Source: JALYXI01 sp963716685 (GTDB taxonomy: Bacteria; Acidobacteriota; Terriglobia; Bryobacterales; Bryobacteraceae). Taken from it: a stretch of 64,000 bases of DNA. Position numbers and translations under genes: made by a program. The first letter of the stretch is position 1; each line of letters opens with the position of its first letter. Shown one piece after another: positions 1 through 12,046 of this stretch. The DNA is taken from assembly GCA_963716685.1 (NCBI GenBank), contig CAVQTR010000003.1, positions 1,922,001 through 1,986,000 on the forward strand, given 5' to 3'. The notes below the pieces were generated by a model. The model did not search any database. It saw only the letters and a program-made list of their open reading frames with translations, and had not been told where the DNA came from.

Positions 1-1
1 T

Positions 2-1123
2 ACGGCTTCCGGACCAGGCGTGCTCGGGGAGATGCTGGCCGCGGGTTTGAATGCAAACGGTATTCTCTGGAAAACTTCACCGGCGCTCACGGAATTGGAG
101 CAGGTGGCGCTGGGCTGGTTGCGGGAGTGGATGGGTTTGCCAGACCGCTTCTTTGGCATTATCCACGACACGGCTTCCATCGGCGTTATGCACGCCATCG
201 GCGCTGCCCGCGTGTATGCCTGCCCCGGCGCTCGCGAAACGGGCGAGTGGCCACGAATGACTATCTACTGTTCCGAACAGGCGCATTCCTCGGTGGAGAA
301 AGGCGCCATCGCGCTGGGCATCGGACAGCGCAATGTCCGCAAAATCGGAGTAGACGAGAGCTTCCGAATGAAGCCGGCCGCGCTGCGGACTGCCATCGAG
401 GATGATCTTCGGCAGGGATACCGACCGTTCTGTGTCGTCGCCACGGTCGGAACTACTTCCACCACAAGCATCGATCCCGTTCCGCAAATCGCAGACATCG
501 CCGAGCAATACAATCTTTGGCTGCATGTAGACGCCGCTTACGCGGGCTCCGCTGCGGTTTCTCCAAAGTACCGGCATTTTCTCGAGGGCGCGGAGCGCGC
601 GCAATCTCTGATCACCAATCCGCACAAGTGGCTTTTCACGCCTGTGGATCTGAGCGTCCTGTATACCAGCCGGCCGGACATTCTGAGGCAGACATTTTCT
701 CTTGTGCCGGAATATCTGCGGAGCAGGGAAGACCCTCGAGCTCTGAATTATATGGAGTATGGCGTTCCACTCGGACGCCGCTTCCGGGCACTCAAGTTAT
801 GGTTCATCCTGCGCTACTACGGCCGCGAAGGCATTGCTTCGATAATTGAAGAACATATCCGATGGGCTCAGGAACTGGCCGGCGAGATCGCGGCCGACCC
901 GCACTTCGAGATCTGCGCGCCGACTCCGATGTCCGTAGTCTGCTTTCGCAAGCGAGCCAGCGACGAAGAGAATCTGGCAATCATCGAACGCGTCAACGCG
1001 TCGGGTGAGATTTATCTGTCGCACACCAAATTGCATGAGCGCGTCGTGATTCGCATCGCGATCGGCAACATGGGAACCACGCGCGATCACGTCTTCCGGG
1101 CGTGGGAGCTGGTCCGCCAGTGA
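2..1123 (+). CDS. PLP-dependent group II amino-acid decarboxylase, 5' truncated by window edge
   Basis: This is the C-terminal three-quarters of a pyridoxal-phosphate-dependent decarboxylase (PF00282; aromatic-L-amino-acid/tyrosine decarboxylase group). The frame is open to the window edge, and the first visible residues already belong to the substrate-pocket loop of this family, so the true start lies upstream. The NPHKW motif near base 620 carries the lysine that forms the Schiff base with PLP. The HVDAAYAGSA stretch contains the aspartate that contacts the pyridine nitrogen. About 370 residues are visible; family members are about 470. The stop overlaps the start of the following transporter gene, so the two are probably co-translated. 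The amino-acid substrate cannot be read from the sequence. Confidence 0.9.
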   Translation, partial: TASGPGVLGEMLAAGLNANGILWKTSPALTELEQVALGWLREWMGLPDRFFGIIHDTASIGVMHAIGAARVYACPGARETGEWPRMTIYCSEQAHSSVEKGAIALGIGQRNVRKIGVDESFRMKPAALRTAIEDDLRQGYRPFCVVATVGTTSTTSIDPVPQIADIAEQYNLWLHVDAAYAGSAAVSPKYRHFLEGAERAQSLITNPHKWLFTPVDLSVLYTSRPDILRQTFSLVPEYLRSREDPRALNYMEYGVPLGRRFRALKLWFILRYYGREGIASIIEEHIRWAQELAGEIAADPHFEICAPTPMSVVCFRKRASDEENLAIIERVNASGEIYLSHTKLHERVVIRIAIGNMGTTRDHVFRAWELVRQ

Positions 1124-2562
1124 CCTCGGGCGATCGCGCGTTCTTCGGCCATCCACGCGGATTGGCCACGCTGTTTCTCACCGAAATGTGGGAACGCTTC
1201 AGCTATTACGGAATGCGCGGACTGCTGATCCTGTTCATGGCCGCGCCTGCCACGCGAGGCGGCATGGGTTTTTCGCTGCCGGAAGCGGGAGCGATTTATG
1301 GCCTCTACACCGGAATGGTTTACCTGCTTTCTCTTCCGGGCGGCTGGATAGCGGACCGCATTCTGGGTCAGAAGCGCGCGGTGCTTGCCGGTGGGGTCAT
1401 CATCGCCGGCGGGCACTTCTGCCTCGCGTTTCCTGCTGTGCCCACCTTCTTTCTGGGACTGGTGCTGATTGTCATTGGCACGGGCCTGCTGAAACCAAAC
1501 GTCAGCACCATGGTTGGTCAGCTGTACGAGAAGAACGATCCGCGGCGCGATGCCGCGTTCTCCATTTTCTACATCGGCATCAATCTAGGCGCGTTCCTGG
1601 CGCCTCTGGTCTGTAGCTATGTGGGCGAGAAGATCAACTGGCATTATGGGTTCGCGCTCGCCGGCATTGGCATGACGGTGGGAGTCATCCAGTATTGTTT
1701 CGGGCTGCGGTACCTCAGCGGTGTGGGCATCCCACCAGCGGTGGGTAATTCGGAACGCCTGCAGTTTCGGGCTTCGCTTTCCGTGTTCGCAGTGCTACTT
1801 GCCGCTGGTGCATGGGCGGCTGCTACCGGCGCTCTGTCCATTCAGGCACTCTCGTCGGGTTTTGGCCTTCTCCTCACTTCGATTGTGATCGTCCTGTTTG
1901 CGGGCCTGCTGATCTTCGGCAGGTGGACGCCTGTCGAACGGAAGCGACTGATCGCGATTTACATTTTGTTCGCGGCGGCGGCGCTGTTTTGGTCCATCTA
2001 CGAGCAGGCCGGTTCCACTCTCAATCTCTTCGCGGAGCGGAATACCGATCGCTCCATTCCGGGGATGAGCGGCACTTACCCGGCAGGCTGGTTTCAATCG
2101 CTGCCGGCTCTCTACGTGATCGCCATTGCTCCGGTATTTGCATGGCTCTGGGTGAAGCTGGGGAGCCGCAATCCCGCGAGCCCGGCGAAGTTCGCGCTGG
2201 GTCTCCTGTTTGGCGGCCTCAGCTTCGTGATACTGGTTCCCGTTGCCGCGAAGACCGGAGTCAGCCCCATCTGGCTTGCTCTTGTTTACCTGCTGCAGAC
2301 GATTGGCGAGTTATGTTTGAGCCCGGTTGGCATGAGCGCAATGACCAAGCTCGCCCCCGCTCGCGTGGCCAGCCTGATGATGGGCGTTTTCTTTGTCGCG
2401 ATTTCAGTTGGCGATTACATCAGCGGCCGGCTTGCTTCCGTATATGAGACGTTCCCGCTTCCGAAACTGTTCGGCATGGTCGGTCTCTCAGCACTGGTGC
2501 TCGGCCTGCTGATGCTGGCCGGATCGAAACCGATCCGGCATCTGATGGGCGGCGTGAAATAG
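1120..2562 (+). CDS. POT/PTR2-family proton-dependent oligopeptide transporter
   Basis: This is a multi-pass inner-membrane symporter of about 480 residues, the usual size for the POT (PTR2/DtpT) family, which imports di- and tripeptides with protons. The N-terminal LTEMWERFSYYGMRGLL segment carries the POT signature ExxERFxYYG. A later LFWSIYEQAGSTLN segment matches the conserved helix-7 region. I chose the GTG at 1120 because it forms a GTGA overlap with the decarboxylase stop and has a GGGAG ribosome-binding site 11 bases upstream. An in-frame GTG at 1102 is possible. Only six bases separate its stop from the convergent RNase E/G gene. The coupling suggests the transporter supplies or clears a substrate related to the decarboxylase; this is an inference. 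Confidence 0.9.
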   Translation: MTSGDRAFFGHPRGLATLFLTEMWERFSYYGMRGLLILFMAAPATRGGMGFSLPEAGAIYGLYTGMVYLLSLPGGWIADRILGQKRAVLAGGVIIAGGHFCLAFPAVPTFFLGLVLIVIGTGLLKPNVSTMVGQLYEKNDPRRDAAFSIFYIGINLGAFLAPLVCSYVGEKINWHYGFALAGIGMTVGVIQYCFGLRYLSGVGIPPAVGNSERLQFRASLSVFAVLLAAGAWAAATGALSIQALSSGFGLLLTSIVIVLFAGLLIFGRWTPVERKRLIAIYILFAAAALFWSIYEQAGSTLNLFAERNTDRSIPGMSGTYPAGWFQSLPALYVIAIAPVFAWLWVKLGSRNPASPAKFALGLLFGGLSFVILVPVAAKTGVSPIWLALVYLLQTIGELCLSPVGMSAMTKLAPARVASLMMGVFFVAISVGDYISGRLASVYETFPLPKLFGMVGLSALVLGLLMLAGSKPIRHLMGGVK

Positions 2563-2568
2563 TCTCGC

Positions 2569-5148
<2,580 letters not shown>

Positions 5149-5349
5149 GCAATCCTCCGTTGGGCTCTTTTCAGGCTCAACCGGAGAGGATCGGTTTTCC
5201 CGGCGTTAACGGCTAAAACTCACGCTTGCCCGCAGGTGGAGTGTTCACGACTCGACATCGCAACGGGCCGGGGAACCGTCCCTCCCTGGGGAAGAGACTC
5301 AATGGCTCCCAACAACTCAAATCAGAAAAATTCGAAACAAACCCAAACT

Positions 5350-6441
5350 TCAATTTACAAACCGGCGAAGACGGACGTTATTCACAAGACCCAGCATCAG
5401 AAAAGTAGACCAGATACTGGAGCCACCGTAACTCATCAGGGGCAGCGGAATCCCGGTTACCGGCATTCGCCCCACGACCATACCAACGTTTACCAGGATG
5501 TGAAAAAACAAAAGGGCGGCGACGCCCATACAAATGTACATTCCCGCCCTGTCGGGCGCTGTTTGCGCATTCTGCACAATTTGCATCAGCAGAACGAAAT
5601 ACAGGGCCAGCGCCACCACGACGCCGACAAAACCATGCTCTTCGGAGTACGCCGAGAAGATGAAATCCGTATGCGCCACCGGCAGGAATCGCAATTGAGT
5701 CTGCGTCCCTCGAGTTACGCCCCGTCCCCACATCCCGCCATCACCAACGGCAATCCGCGACTGCCGGACCTGATATCCCGACCCTTTCGGATCAACGTCG
5801 GGATCCAGAAAACTGACTAGCCGATCCCTCTGGTAGGGCTTCAGCAATGTATAGCTAAGTGGCACAACCAAAAGCACTAAGATCGCGATAGCGGCCCAGT
5901 ATTGCCAGCGCATTCCCGCCAGGAAAACGCCACAGGCGAGGATTGGGACATACGTCAGAGAAGTCCCTAAATCCGGTTCCTTCGCGATGAGCAGCATGGG
6001 AACCACCACCAGACCCGCGATCTTCAGAAGGTCCGGCAGCTCCAGTACCTCGCTTCGCAAATCCGTCATGAAGCGAGCTACCAGTAATATTATCACCAGT
6101 TTTGCAAACTCCGACACCTGGAGTTTCAGTCCGCCCGGCAGAGCGATCCAGCGGGTGGAGTTAAAAACCGTCTTGCCGATCACCAGCACGGAAAGAAGGC
6201 CCACGACCGCGATCACATACATAGGAAGCAGCTGGCTCATCAGGCTGTGATAATCCAGCAGCGAAACCACCCACATCAGGAGGATACCCGCGCCTATATA
6301 AAGGATCTGCTTCCACCATGAATCCTGCCAGACGGTCCCATGGGTGGCACTGTAGATTTGCATCACGCCCAGCGAACAGATCGCCAGGGTGATCAGGAGC
6401 ATGGGCCAGTCGAAATCGCGGAGGGAGAGGTACTTACCCAT
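5350..6441 (-). CDS. rodA: Rod-shape-determining lipid II polymerase RodA (SEDS family)
   Basis: This 363-residue polytopic inner-membrane protein belongs to the SEDS (FtsW/RodA/SpoVE) family, the peptidoglycan glycosyltransferase of the elongation machinery. Family segments include GVMQIYSAT near the N-terminus, FAKLVIILLVARF in the middle and GIPLPLMSYGGSSIWSTFLMLGL near the C-terminus. The length is typical for RodA (about 370). Its ATG lies inside the last codons of mrdA with an 8-base overlap, so it is translationally coupled to its cognate transpeptidase. RodA is preferred over FtsW because of this mrdA partner. Confidence 0.95.
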   Translation of the reverse strand: MGKYLSLRDFDWPMLLITLAICSLGVMQIYSATHGTVWQDSWWKQILYIGAGILLMWVVSLLDYHSLMSQLLPMYVIAVVGLLSVLVIGKTVFNSTRWIALPGGLKLQVSEFAKLVIILLVARFMTDLRSEVLELPDLLKIAGLVVVPMLLIAKEPDLGTSLTYVPILACGVFLAGMRWQYWAAIAILVLLVVPLSYTLLKPYQRDRLVSFLDPDVDPKGSGYQVRQSRIAVGDGGMWGRGVTRGTQTQLRFLPVAHTDFIFSAYSEEHGFVGVVVALALYFVLLMQIVQNAQTAPDRAGMYICMGVAALLFFHILVNVGMVVGRMPVTGIPLPLMSYGGSSIWSTFLMLGLVNNVRLRRFVN

Positions 6442-8317
6442 GAGTGGGGGAAACCGGGGACTGCAGCTTGCCCTGCAGCGTCGCCGGCTTGTTTCCCTTC
6501 TCCGTTACCAAACGAAGCCGAGCTTTTTTGTCCAGGTAAGATTTGATGACATCGCGAGCGATCGGCGCGGAGAACATGCCTTCCGCCCCGCCTTCAAACA
6601 GAACGCCGACCACAATCTCCGGGTTTTCACGCGGCGCGAATGCCACAAACCAGGAGTTCACCGCCTTTCCGCCATTTTCTGTCTGAGCGGAGCCGGTCTT
6701 GCCGCAAACTTCCACGCCGGGAATGCGGGCGCGTACACCGGTGCCGCCTTCGTTTACCACGCCGCACATTCCGGAGATCACATCTTTTACGTTGGCCGGA
6801 TTCAGCGCCCACTCTCGGGGCTTCTCGTTCTTAGTATCGGCGACCAGCAAATGAGGCCTGTGCCAGACCCCGCCCTCCGCGATTCCGCCAATGGCGCTGG
6901 CCAGCTGCAGCGGAGTGGAAGTGAGCGCGCCCTGACCAATACCGACCGAGATTGTCTCGCCCGCATACCATTTCTGGTGGAAATTGCGAATCTTCCACTC
7001 CGGTGAAGGGACCGTGCCTTCCGCTTCGCCCGGCAGATCGATACCGGTCCGGCTGCCGAAGCCCACCTCTTTGGCATAAAAGGCCATCTTGTCGATTCCC
7101 ATTTTGTAAGCAACTGTATAGAAATAGGAATCGCAGGATTGCACAATGGCTTTGTGCAGCTGCACAGTGCCGTGCACCTTGTGGCAGTGGTAGTAGTGCC
7201 CGTAGAAAGACGCGCCACCCGGGCAGTGCACCGTAAAATCGTCATCGATGGTCCCGGTTTCAAGCCCCGCGACGGCCATGATCGGCTTAAAGGTGGAGCC
7301 CGGCGCTAACTGGGCCTGAATCGCCCGGTTCAGGAGCGGCTTCGCCGGATCCTGCGCGATTTCCTTCCAGTCGGCTGATTTGATTCGCACCGCAAACTTA
7401 TTCGGATCGAATGTCGGACGCGAAACCATGGCCAGAATCTCGCCCGTACGCGGATCGAGGGCCACAACTGCGCCTTTCTTACCTTCGAGCGCCAGTTCGG
7501 CGACCACCTGAAGGTCGAGATCGAGCGTCGTCACAAGATTCCTGCCCGGGACTGCTTCTTTGTTTTCCAGTACTTCGCGCTCGCGGCCGAGGTTGTCAAC
7601 CTTCACCTGCCGCTGACCGTCCACACCCTTGAGGATGTCGTTATAACGGCGTTCAAGACCGAACTTGCCAATGACGGCTCCGGGGTTTTCGTTCGCGTAG
7701 TCCGGGCTGTCGAGCTCGGCATCGCTGATTTCTCCGGTATACCCGATGACATGCGCCGCCATCCCGTTCTGGGGGTAGAGGCGGCGCTGAGCCCGGATCA
7801 ACTCCATTTCCGGGAAGAATCCCGGATCCCGGTGCGATTCCACAAAGGCAAGATCTTCCGGAGTCAGCTCTTCCTTCAACACCAACGGCTCAAATTTCGG
7901 ACGGGTGCGATAGCGGGCAAGCTTTGCATTCAAATCCGAAAGATCCAGATGCAGGCCGGCGGCTATTGCAGGCAGGTGCTCCGGCTTGACTGTCTCACGG
8001 GAAAGAATTAGTGTCCACGACGAGTGATTGTCGACGATTACGCGGCCGTCCCGATCCAGGATCTTCCCGCGCGGCGCCAGAATCGGCAGCGATTTAATGC
8101 TATTGCGTTCAGCCTGCTCGGAATAGACTTCCTGCTGCTGCACCTGCAGCTGCCAAAAACTGCCGATCAGAACGAAAAAGACGGCGACCGTGACGTACTG
8201 AAACACGGCCATCTTGGTCGATGCAAACTTCGGATCGTCGCGAATAATCTGCGGCGGGACTACAACAACAGGCGGGTTCTTCGCCTGATCGGGCGCGACG
8301 ACGGGGGGACGGGTCAC
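6434..8317 (-). CDS. mrdA: Penicillin-binding protein 2 (peptidoglycan DD-transpeptidase, elongation)
   Basis: This 627-residue class B PBP is anchored by one N-terminal membrane helix (around residues 35-55) and cross-links peptidoglycan during lateral growth with RodA. The catalytic motifs are all present: SxxK as PGSTFKP near residue 340, SCD at the SxN position near 395, and KTG as VCGKTGSAQ near 537. The PBP dimerisation domain precedes them. The predicted start is GTG with GGAGG 12 bases upstream; an overlapping ATG/GTG in another frame leaves some doubt about the exact start. mreBCD is not visible nearby. Confidence 0.95.
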   Translation of the reverse strand: MTRPPVVAPDQAKNPPVVVVPPQIIRDDPKFASTKMAVFQYVTVAVFFVLIGSFWQLQVQQQEVYSEQAERNSIKSLPILAPRGKILDRDGRVIVDNHSSWTLILSRETVKPEHLPAIAAGLHLDLSDLNAKLARYRTRPKFEPLVLKEELTPEDLAFVESHRDPGFFPEMELIRAQRRLYPQNGMAAHVIGYTGEISDAELDSPDYANENPGAVIGKFGLERRYNDILKGVDGQRQVKVDNLGREREVLENKEAVPGRNLVTTLDLDLQVVAELALEGKKGAVVALDPRTGEILAMVSRPTFDPNKFAVRIKSADWKEIAQDPAKPLLNRAIQAQLAPGSTFKPIMAVAGLETGTIDDDFTVHCPGGASFYGHYYHCHKVHGTVQLHKAIVQSCDSYFYTVAYKMGIDKMAFYAKEVGFGSRTGIDLPGEAEGTVPSPEWKIRNFHQKWYAGETISVGIGQGALTSTPLQLASAIGGIAEGGVWHRPHLLVADTKNEKPREWALNPANVKDVISGMCGVVNEGGTGVRARIPGVEVCGKTGSAQTENGGKAVNSWFVAFAPRENPEIVVGVLFEGGAEGMFSAPIARDVIKSYLDKKARLRLVTEKGNKPATLQGKLQSPVSPTHG

Positions 8318-8358
8318 GGTCAGTGCTCACCTCCATTCTAGCAGGCGAGCACTGCCAC

Positions 8359-9078
8359 TTAGTTTTTCGTCATTTTGAATCCGGTCACGGTGACTTCGGT
8401 GTTATGCGCAAAGCGAAGTCCATAGGTGCCGTCAGTGGATTTCAATTTCCCCGCCGTCACCAGCGACGCCTTGTCATAGCTCCCGACCACGGTCCCGTTG
8501 ATGGCGCACTCCACTTTGTCGCCCTTCACCGAAACCGCAATCTCCTGGCTGACCGGCTGTCCCTGCCCTGCTGCTTTGTTGACGGCCGCATTGGCTTCAC
8601 CGCGACGGCCATTCACCTGAAACGGTTCCGGCCCGAACCCGCGGACGATGAAGTTGCCATTGCCATACGCGGCGCAATACAGATAGCTTTGATCCGCTCC
8701 GCCCAGATCGTTGCCGGCGATCATAATTCCGTATGGATGCGGGTGGCTGTTCAGGTTCATGTATTTCGGTTCATTGAACGTGGCGCTCACGGTGTAATTG
8801 CCCGACGCTTTATTGGACGGATTCCAGTATGTGACCGCGGGGCCCGTGGTGACTTCGAGGGCATTACCAGCTTTCGCCAGCTTCGCACTGCTCAGAGACT
8901 GACCCTGTTTTTCTTCGTTGGCATCGATCTTGCCGGTCCAGCCAGGGACAGAGACGCCGCCACCCTGAACGCTGCGGGACTTTTCACCGGTGTCCTGCGC
9001 CCCCAGAGGAGCGGCAAACAAAGCGACAGCAAGCGCAACAGAGCAGCCGTGTGCCAGACAGAGAGCGTGTACTTTCAT
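8359..9078 (-). CDS. Secreted protein, concanavalin-like/DUF1080-type beta-sandwich
   Basis: This predicted exported protein of 239 residues starts at the ATG at 9078, which opens a good signal peptide (hydrophobic SVALAVALFAAPLGAQ). A longer frame reaching 9234 only extends into the repeat shared with the beta-helix genes and lacks a signal sequence. The mature part has features of concanavalin A-like/DUF1080-type sandwich folds: alternating strands, TFNEPK, IAGNDLGG and a terminal FKMTKN-type strand. No catalytic residues can be named. It lies 28 bases downstream of beta-helix copy A and 41 bases before mrdA, all on the same strand. Function is unknown; the fold assignment is by eye. Confidence 0.7.
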   Translation of the reverse strand: MKVHALCLAHGCSVALAVALFAAPLGAQDTGEKSRSVQGGGVSVPGWTGKIDANEEKQGQSLSSAKLAKAGNALEVTTGPAVTYWNPSNKASGNYTVSATFNEPKYMNLNSHPHPYGIMIAGNDLGGADQSYLYCAAYGNGNFIVRGFGPEPFQVNGRRGEANAAVNKAAGQGQPVSQEIAVSVKGDKVECAINGTVVGSYDKASLVTAGKLKSTDGTYGLRFAHNTEVTVTGFKMTKN

Positions 9079-9100
9079 GGCGACAAGTATACCCGTTTCG

Positions 9101-11935
9101 GGCGCTCTACTGGCCCGGGGTGCAGGCGATATCGCTCCGATTGCCTGTAATGACCGCGCAGTCGTTCGGCAGTGCTGCCACGTTGACGCCCCGCGCGCCC
9201 AGCCCGGGTGGATTGGGGGCAATGGTGTGAACATTGCCGCTCATTCCGGGTATGGGGATCGGGGTGCCGCGATGAACATTGGTTACCGCGTTGTTCAGAT
9301 AAGTCATGTACTGGGTATAGTTAATCGGGCTCGTCGGCACGGCGAAGAAAGTGTTGTTCGCCAGCGTCATGTCAAACGGAAAACGATCCGCGTTCTGCCA
9401 TACCATCGACTGCAGTACATTGTTCTGGAAGGTATAGGAGCTGTTGACGGCCGCCGTATTCAAGGGCAGGTTCGGCGGGGTGTAGAAGGTTCCGCGCGTC
9501 GTCGTATCGAAGCCCTCGTTGTTAGCCACCACGTAGATTTCAGCCTGCGTCATCATGTCGAGCGAACCCGTGTAAGCCACGTCGGGATATAGCGGATCGA
9601 CACCTGAAGCGTTGTAAGCCGCGTCCGCCGGGTCGAACGTACAGGTATTGTTTTCCACCACCAGGTTGATGGGGATGCCGGTACCACCCCAGTTAAAGCA
9701 CGAGGACTGCTGATAATTGCCGCGGCCCTGCAGACCCCACAGCGTGAAACTCAGACGATCAAACCAGTTGTTCGCTATGTGAATATCGTAGTTATGGTTG
9801 ATATATACGGGAGGGACCAGGCTGTAGTTCCCCCAGCCATTTGAGGACGCCTGTCCCAGCACCGTGTTGTCATAGCCCTCGACAATGATTCCGTTCGCGC
9901 TCTTGCGAAAGATGTTATTCGATATCTCGAAATTGGAAGTGTCCTGCGGCTGAGAGCCGGAGACGTCGAGGTTGCGGATAGTGACGGTGTTTCCGCCCTG
10001 TCCATCGTTGTAGAAATCACCGGCGATGGAGTACTCGAATACATTGCCTTTGATGGTGACGAACTTGCCCACTTTGAATTCCAGAAGGTTCTTGATGTCC
10101 GTCGGTTTCAGGTAACAGTTCCCACCGTAATCAGCCGGAGCAGCGGCCGCCGCCGCGCAGTTTGGCGTGTTAAACGCCAGATCTTTGGTGAAGTAATTCC
10201 CGGTGATCTCGACGTTTTGCAAAATCAGGAACGGGACCGCCGGGCCGCCGCCGTAAATCAGATCGACACTCGCCCCTTCGAAGTAATTGTTTTTGAACGT
10301 ATGCGGCCCACGAGTGGTGCTGGCGTAAACAGCATTGTTCTGGTTCGGCACGTCCGGGCTGCGCGCTCCGGCCAGATAAGAATCGTAAATCGAAAAGCTG
10401 TCCAGGTCCGCGTTGACCAGGTTCACCAGATTCCGCAGGTTGCTCTGGCGGTGGATGTAGCAACCCTGGAAGATAATGTCGTGCGCCTGAGAACTGCCGT
10501 CGGTCGCCGCGATCGTGCCCGCGTTGAAATGAATCAGGGTATAGAGGAGCGTCAGACCGGTATCGCCCGAGCCTACAATCTCCAGTCCTACGAAGGCGTA
10601 ATGGTGGCAGGCCCCGTAATACAAGTGGGAAGGATCGTTGGTCTGTGCCTTTCCGCCGCTCGCTGCGTTGTACTGGCCGCAATAGACGGCCCCATAATCA
10701 TTGGTGCCCTTGATGACGGCCGGCGAGCCCGGCCCGCCAGGGTAGTCAGCCGGATTGGCCCGCACGCCAAACGTGTTCTTTGCGCCGTCCGCAATGATTC
10801 GGACCCAGCCGTTTTCCGCCCGATTCTGCAGCACCAGGCCGCCATTCCAAACGAACCCAACCGGCAGGTGGATGTCCGTCCCGCCTGTCGCATTGTTCAC
10901 GGCGGTCTGTAGATTGTCCATCAGCCCCAGTGTGGTGCTGGTAGTGGCAGCCGGGATACGGGCCGGCGGGTCCGCCTGCAGGATTTGAGCGCCGTAGATG
11001 TGAGAGGGCGTGCCGCTGATCGGCGAAATCGAGCTCACCACATTATCGGGAACGTTGCCGGCGGTGGCCCCGCCCAGCTTGACTTTGGTAATGCCCAGAA
11101 AGCCGGTATTCTGTCCGTTCTGCAGACTGGTTGCCGTCAGGGTTACGGTGTAAGTGGTGGAGTTATTCGCCGGGTTCAGGGGAATGGTAACGACCTCTTC
11201 GTCTTCCGCCACACCCGTGGGCAGCGCAAGCGCACTCTGGCCCGTCGCAGTCACCGTAGCGTTCACATTCTCCGTCCGCGTCCACACATAGAGGTTCTGC
11301 GCCCCGGCCTGTGCCGGGGTGACGGTGAAACTCTCGCCGCAGTTGTCGATCAGGGTACTGCCGCTTACGCAGTTCACCACGTAACCGGAAGCTTCAAAAA
11401 CACGGTCATGCGAGTTGGGGCCTTGGTCGCCCTTGTCCGGCCAGATGCCAATCAGTCCGAAATACGCGCCCGAGAAATCGACTGTCGAGCGGTCATTATC
11501 GGCCGGGGAGAAGTGCGTGTAGGCGTGCAACCCAAAGCGATCGTCGTACGGCCCCGTGACCCCGCTATAGCTCAAATCGCTGATCTGCACGGGGGCCGCA
11601 TTCTTCCGGAGGATGATATTCTGCGCGTCGGACCCGGATTGGTTGAGTGCGTTGGCGGTGGATACGAACAGTTTCCAGTCCTGAACTGTACTGTCCGACG
11701 AGAAGTCGAACACATTCGTGTGATTCCATTGCGTGATGTGATTCCTGGCAGAAGGAATGGAAACCGAACTCATTCCGCCGGGAGTGCCATTTGAACCGCC
11801 GGCGGCGCCGCGTCCGCCAATAGGAATGCCCTGAGCGCACACGGTCAGGCAAAGAAGGGGAGAAAGAATCAGTTTCATTGAAAAACCAGACGTGATAGTT
11901 GGAAAACTGGAGTAATGATATCGGAGTTTCAGGTG
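9101..11935 (-). repeat. Long direct repeat, copy A (beta-helix gene plus flanks)
   Basis: This repeat is shared with 39550..42400 in the same orientation, offset about 30.45 kb. Outer parts (9107-10263 and 10913-11878) are almost identical at the base level. Bases 10264-10912 are clearly diverged, and copy B is 21 bases longer there. Weaker similarity continues about 50-60 bases upstream of the start codon and ends a few bases beyond the stop codon. Confidence 0.9.
9107..11878 (-). CDS. Secreted right-handed parallel beta-helix protein, copy A
   Basis: This 923-residue exported protein has an N-terminal signal peptide (MKLILSPLLCLTVCAQG). The first 300 residues hold asparagine-rich Ig-like strands. 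From about residue 330 the sequence is rich in N-x-F/N-x-I turns typical of parallel beta-helix proteins of the pectate-lyase/NosD type (for example VEITGNYFTK, FEISNNIFRK, IHIANNWFDRL). No catalytic site is recognised. It has its own promoter upstream, separating it from the DUF1501 operon. It is a near-identical paralogue of 39556..42348 except in bases 10264-10912, where the two differ strongly. There is no PEP/VPEI sorting tail, so it is not an obvious exosortase substrate. It may bind or cleave polysaccharide. Confidence 0.85.
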   Translation of the reverse strand: MKLILSPLLCLTVCAQGIPIGGRGAAGGSNGTPGGMSSVSIPSARNHITQWNHTNVFDFSSDSTVQDWKLFVSTANALNQSGSDAQNIILRKNAAPVQISDLSYSGVTGPYDDRFGLHAYTHFSPADNDRSTVDFSGAYFGLIGIWPDKGDQGPNSHDRVFEASGYVVNCVSGSTLIDNCGESFTVTPAQAGAQNLYVWTRTENVNATVTATGQSALALPTGVAEDEEVVTIPLNPANNSTTYTVTLTATSLQNGQNTGFLGITKVKLGGATAGNVPDNVVSSISPISGTPSHIYGAQILQADPPARIPAATTSTTLGLMDNLQTAVNNATGGTDIHLPVGFVWNGGLVLQNRAENGWVRIIADGAKNTFGVRANPADYPGGPGSPAVIKGTNDYGAVYCGQYNAASGGKAQTNDPSHLYYGACHHYAFVGLEIVGSGDTGLTLLYTLIHFNAGTIAATDGSSQAHDIIFQGCYIHRQSNLRNLVNLVNADLDSFSIYDSYLAGARSPDVPNQNNAVYASTTRGPHTFKNNYFEGASVDLIYGGGPAVPFLILQNVEITGNYFTKDLAFNTPNCAAAAAAPADYGGNCYLKPTDIKNLLEFKVGKFVTIKGNVFEYSIAGDFYNDGQGGNTVTIRNLDVSGSQPQDTSNFEISNNIFRKSANGIIVEGYDNTVLGQASSNGWGNYSLVPPVYINHNYDIHIANNWFDRLSFTLWGLQGRGNYQQSSCFNWGGTGIPINLVVENNTCTFDPADAAYNASGVDPLYPDVAYTGSLDMMTQAEIYVVANNEGFDTTTRGTFYTPPNLPLNTAAVNSSYTFQNNVLQSMVWQNADRFPFDMTLANNTFFAVPTSPINYTQYMTYLNNAVTNVHRGTPIPIPGMSGNVHTIAPNPPGLGARGVNVAALPNDCAVITGNRSDIACTPGQ

Positions 11936-12010
11936 CGAAAAGCCGGAACCGGATCGGACGAAGATGCAACCGGCATTCGTGACACTTTTCTAACCTGCGC
12001 GTTGTTTTCT

Positions 12011-12038
12011 ATTATAAACAGAGTACAGCTGTTTTCAA
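12011..12038 (-). promoter_or_regulatory. Sigma-70-type promoter for beta-helix copy A
   Basis: Reading the minus strand, TTGAAA (12038-12033) is followed by a 16-base spacer and a perfect TATAAT (12016-12011). It lies between the stop of the DUF1501 gene and the beta-helix start, predicting a leader of about 125 bases. The equivalent region of copy B does not keep this promoter. Confidence 0.65.
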
Positions 12039-12046
12039 AGCCCCGA

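Noticed and set aside
9107..9234. Start of the small secreted protein at 9234, and the matching frame at 39555-39683
   Set aside because: Both N-terminal stretches are identical because they re-read the repeated beta-helix 3' end in another phase; the signal peptide begins at 9078 in the first case and the second has none.
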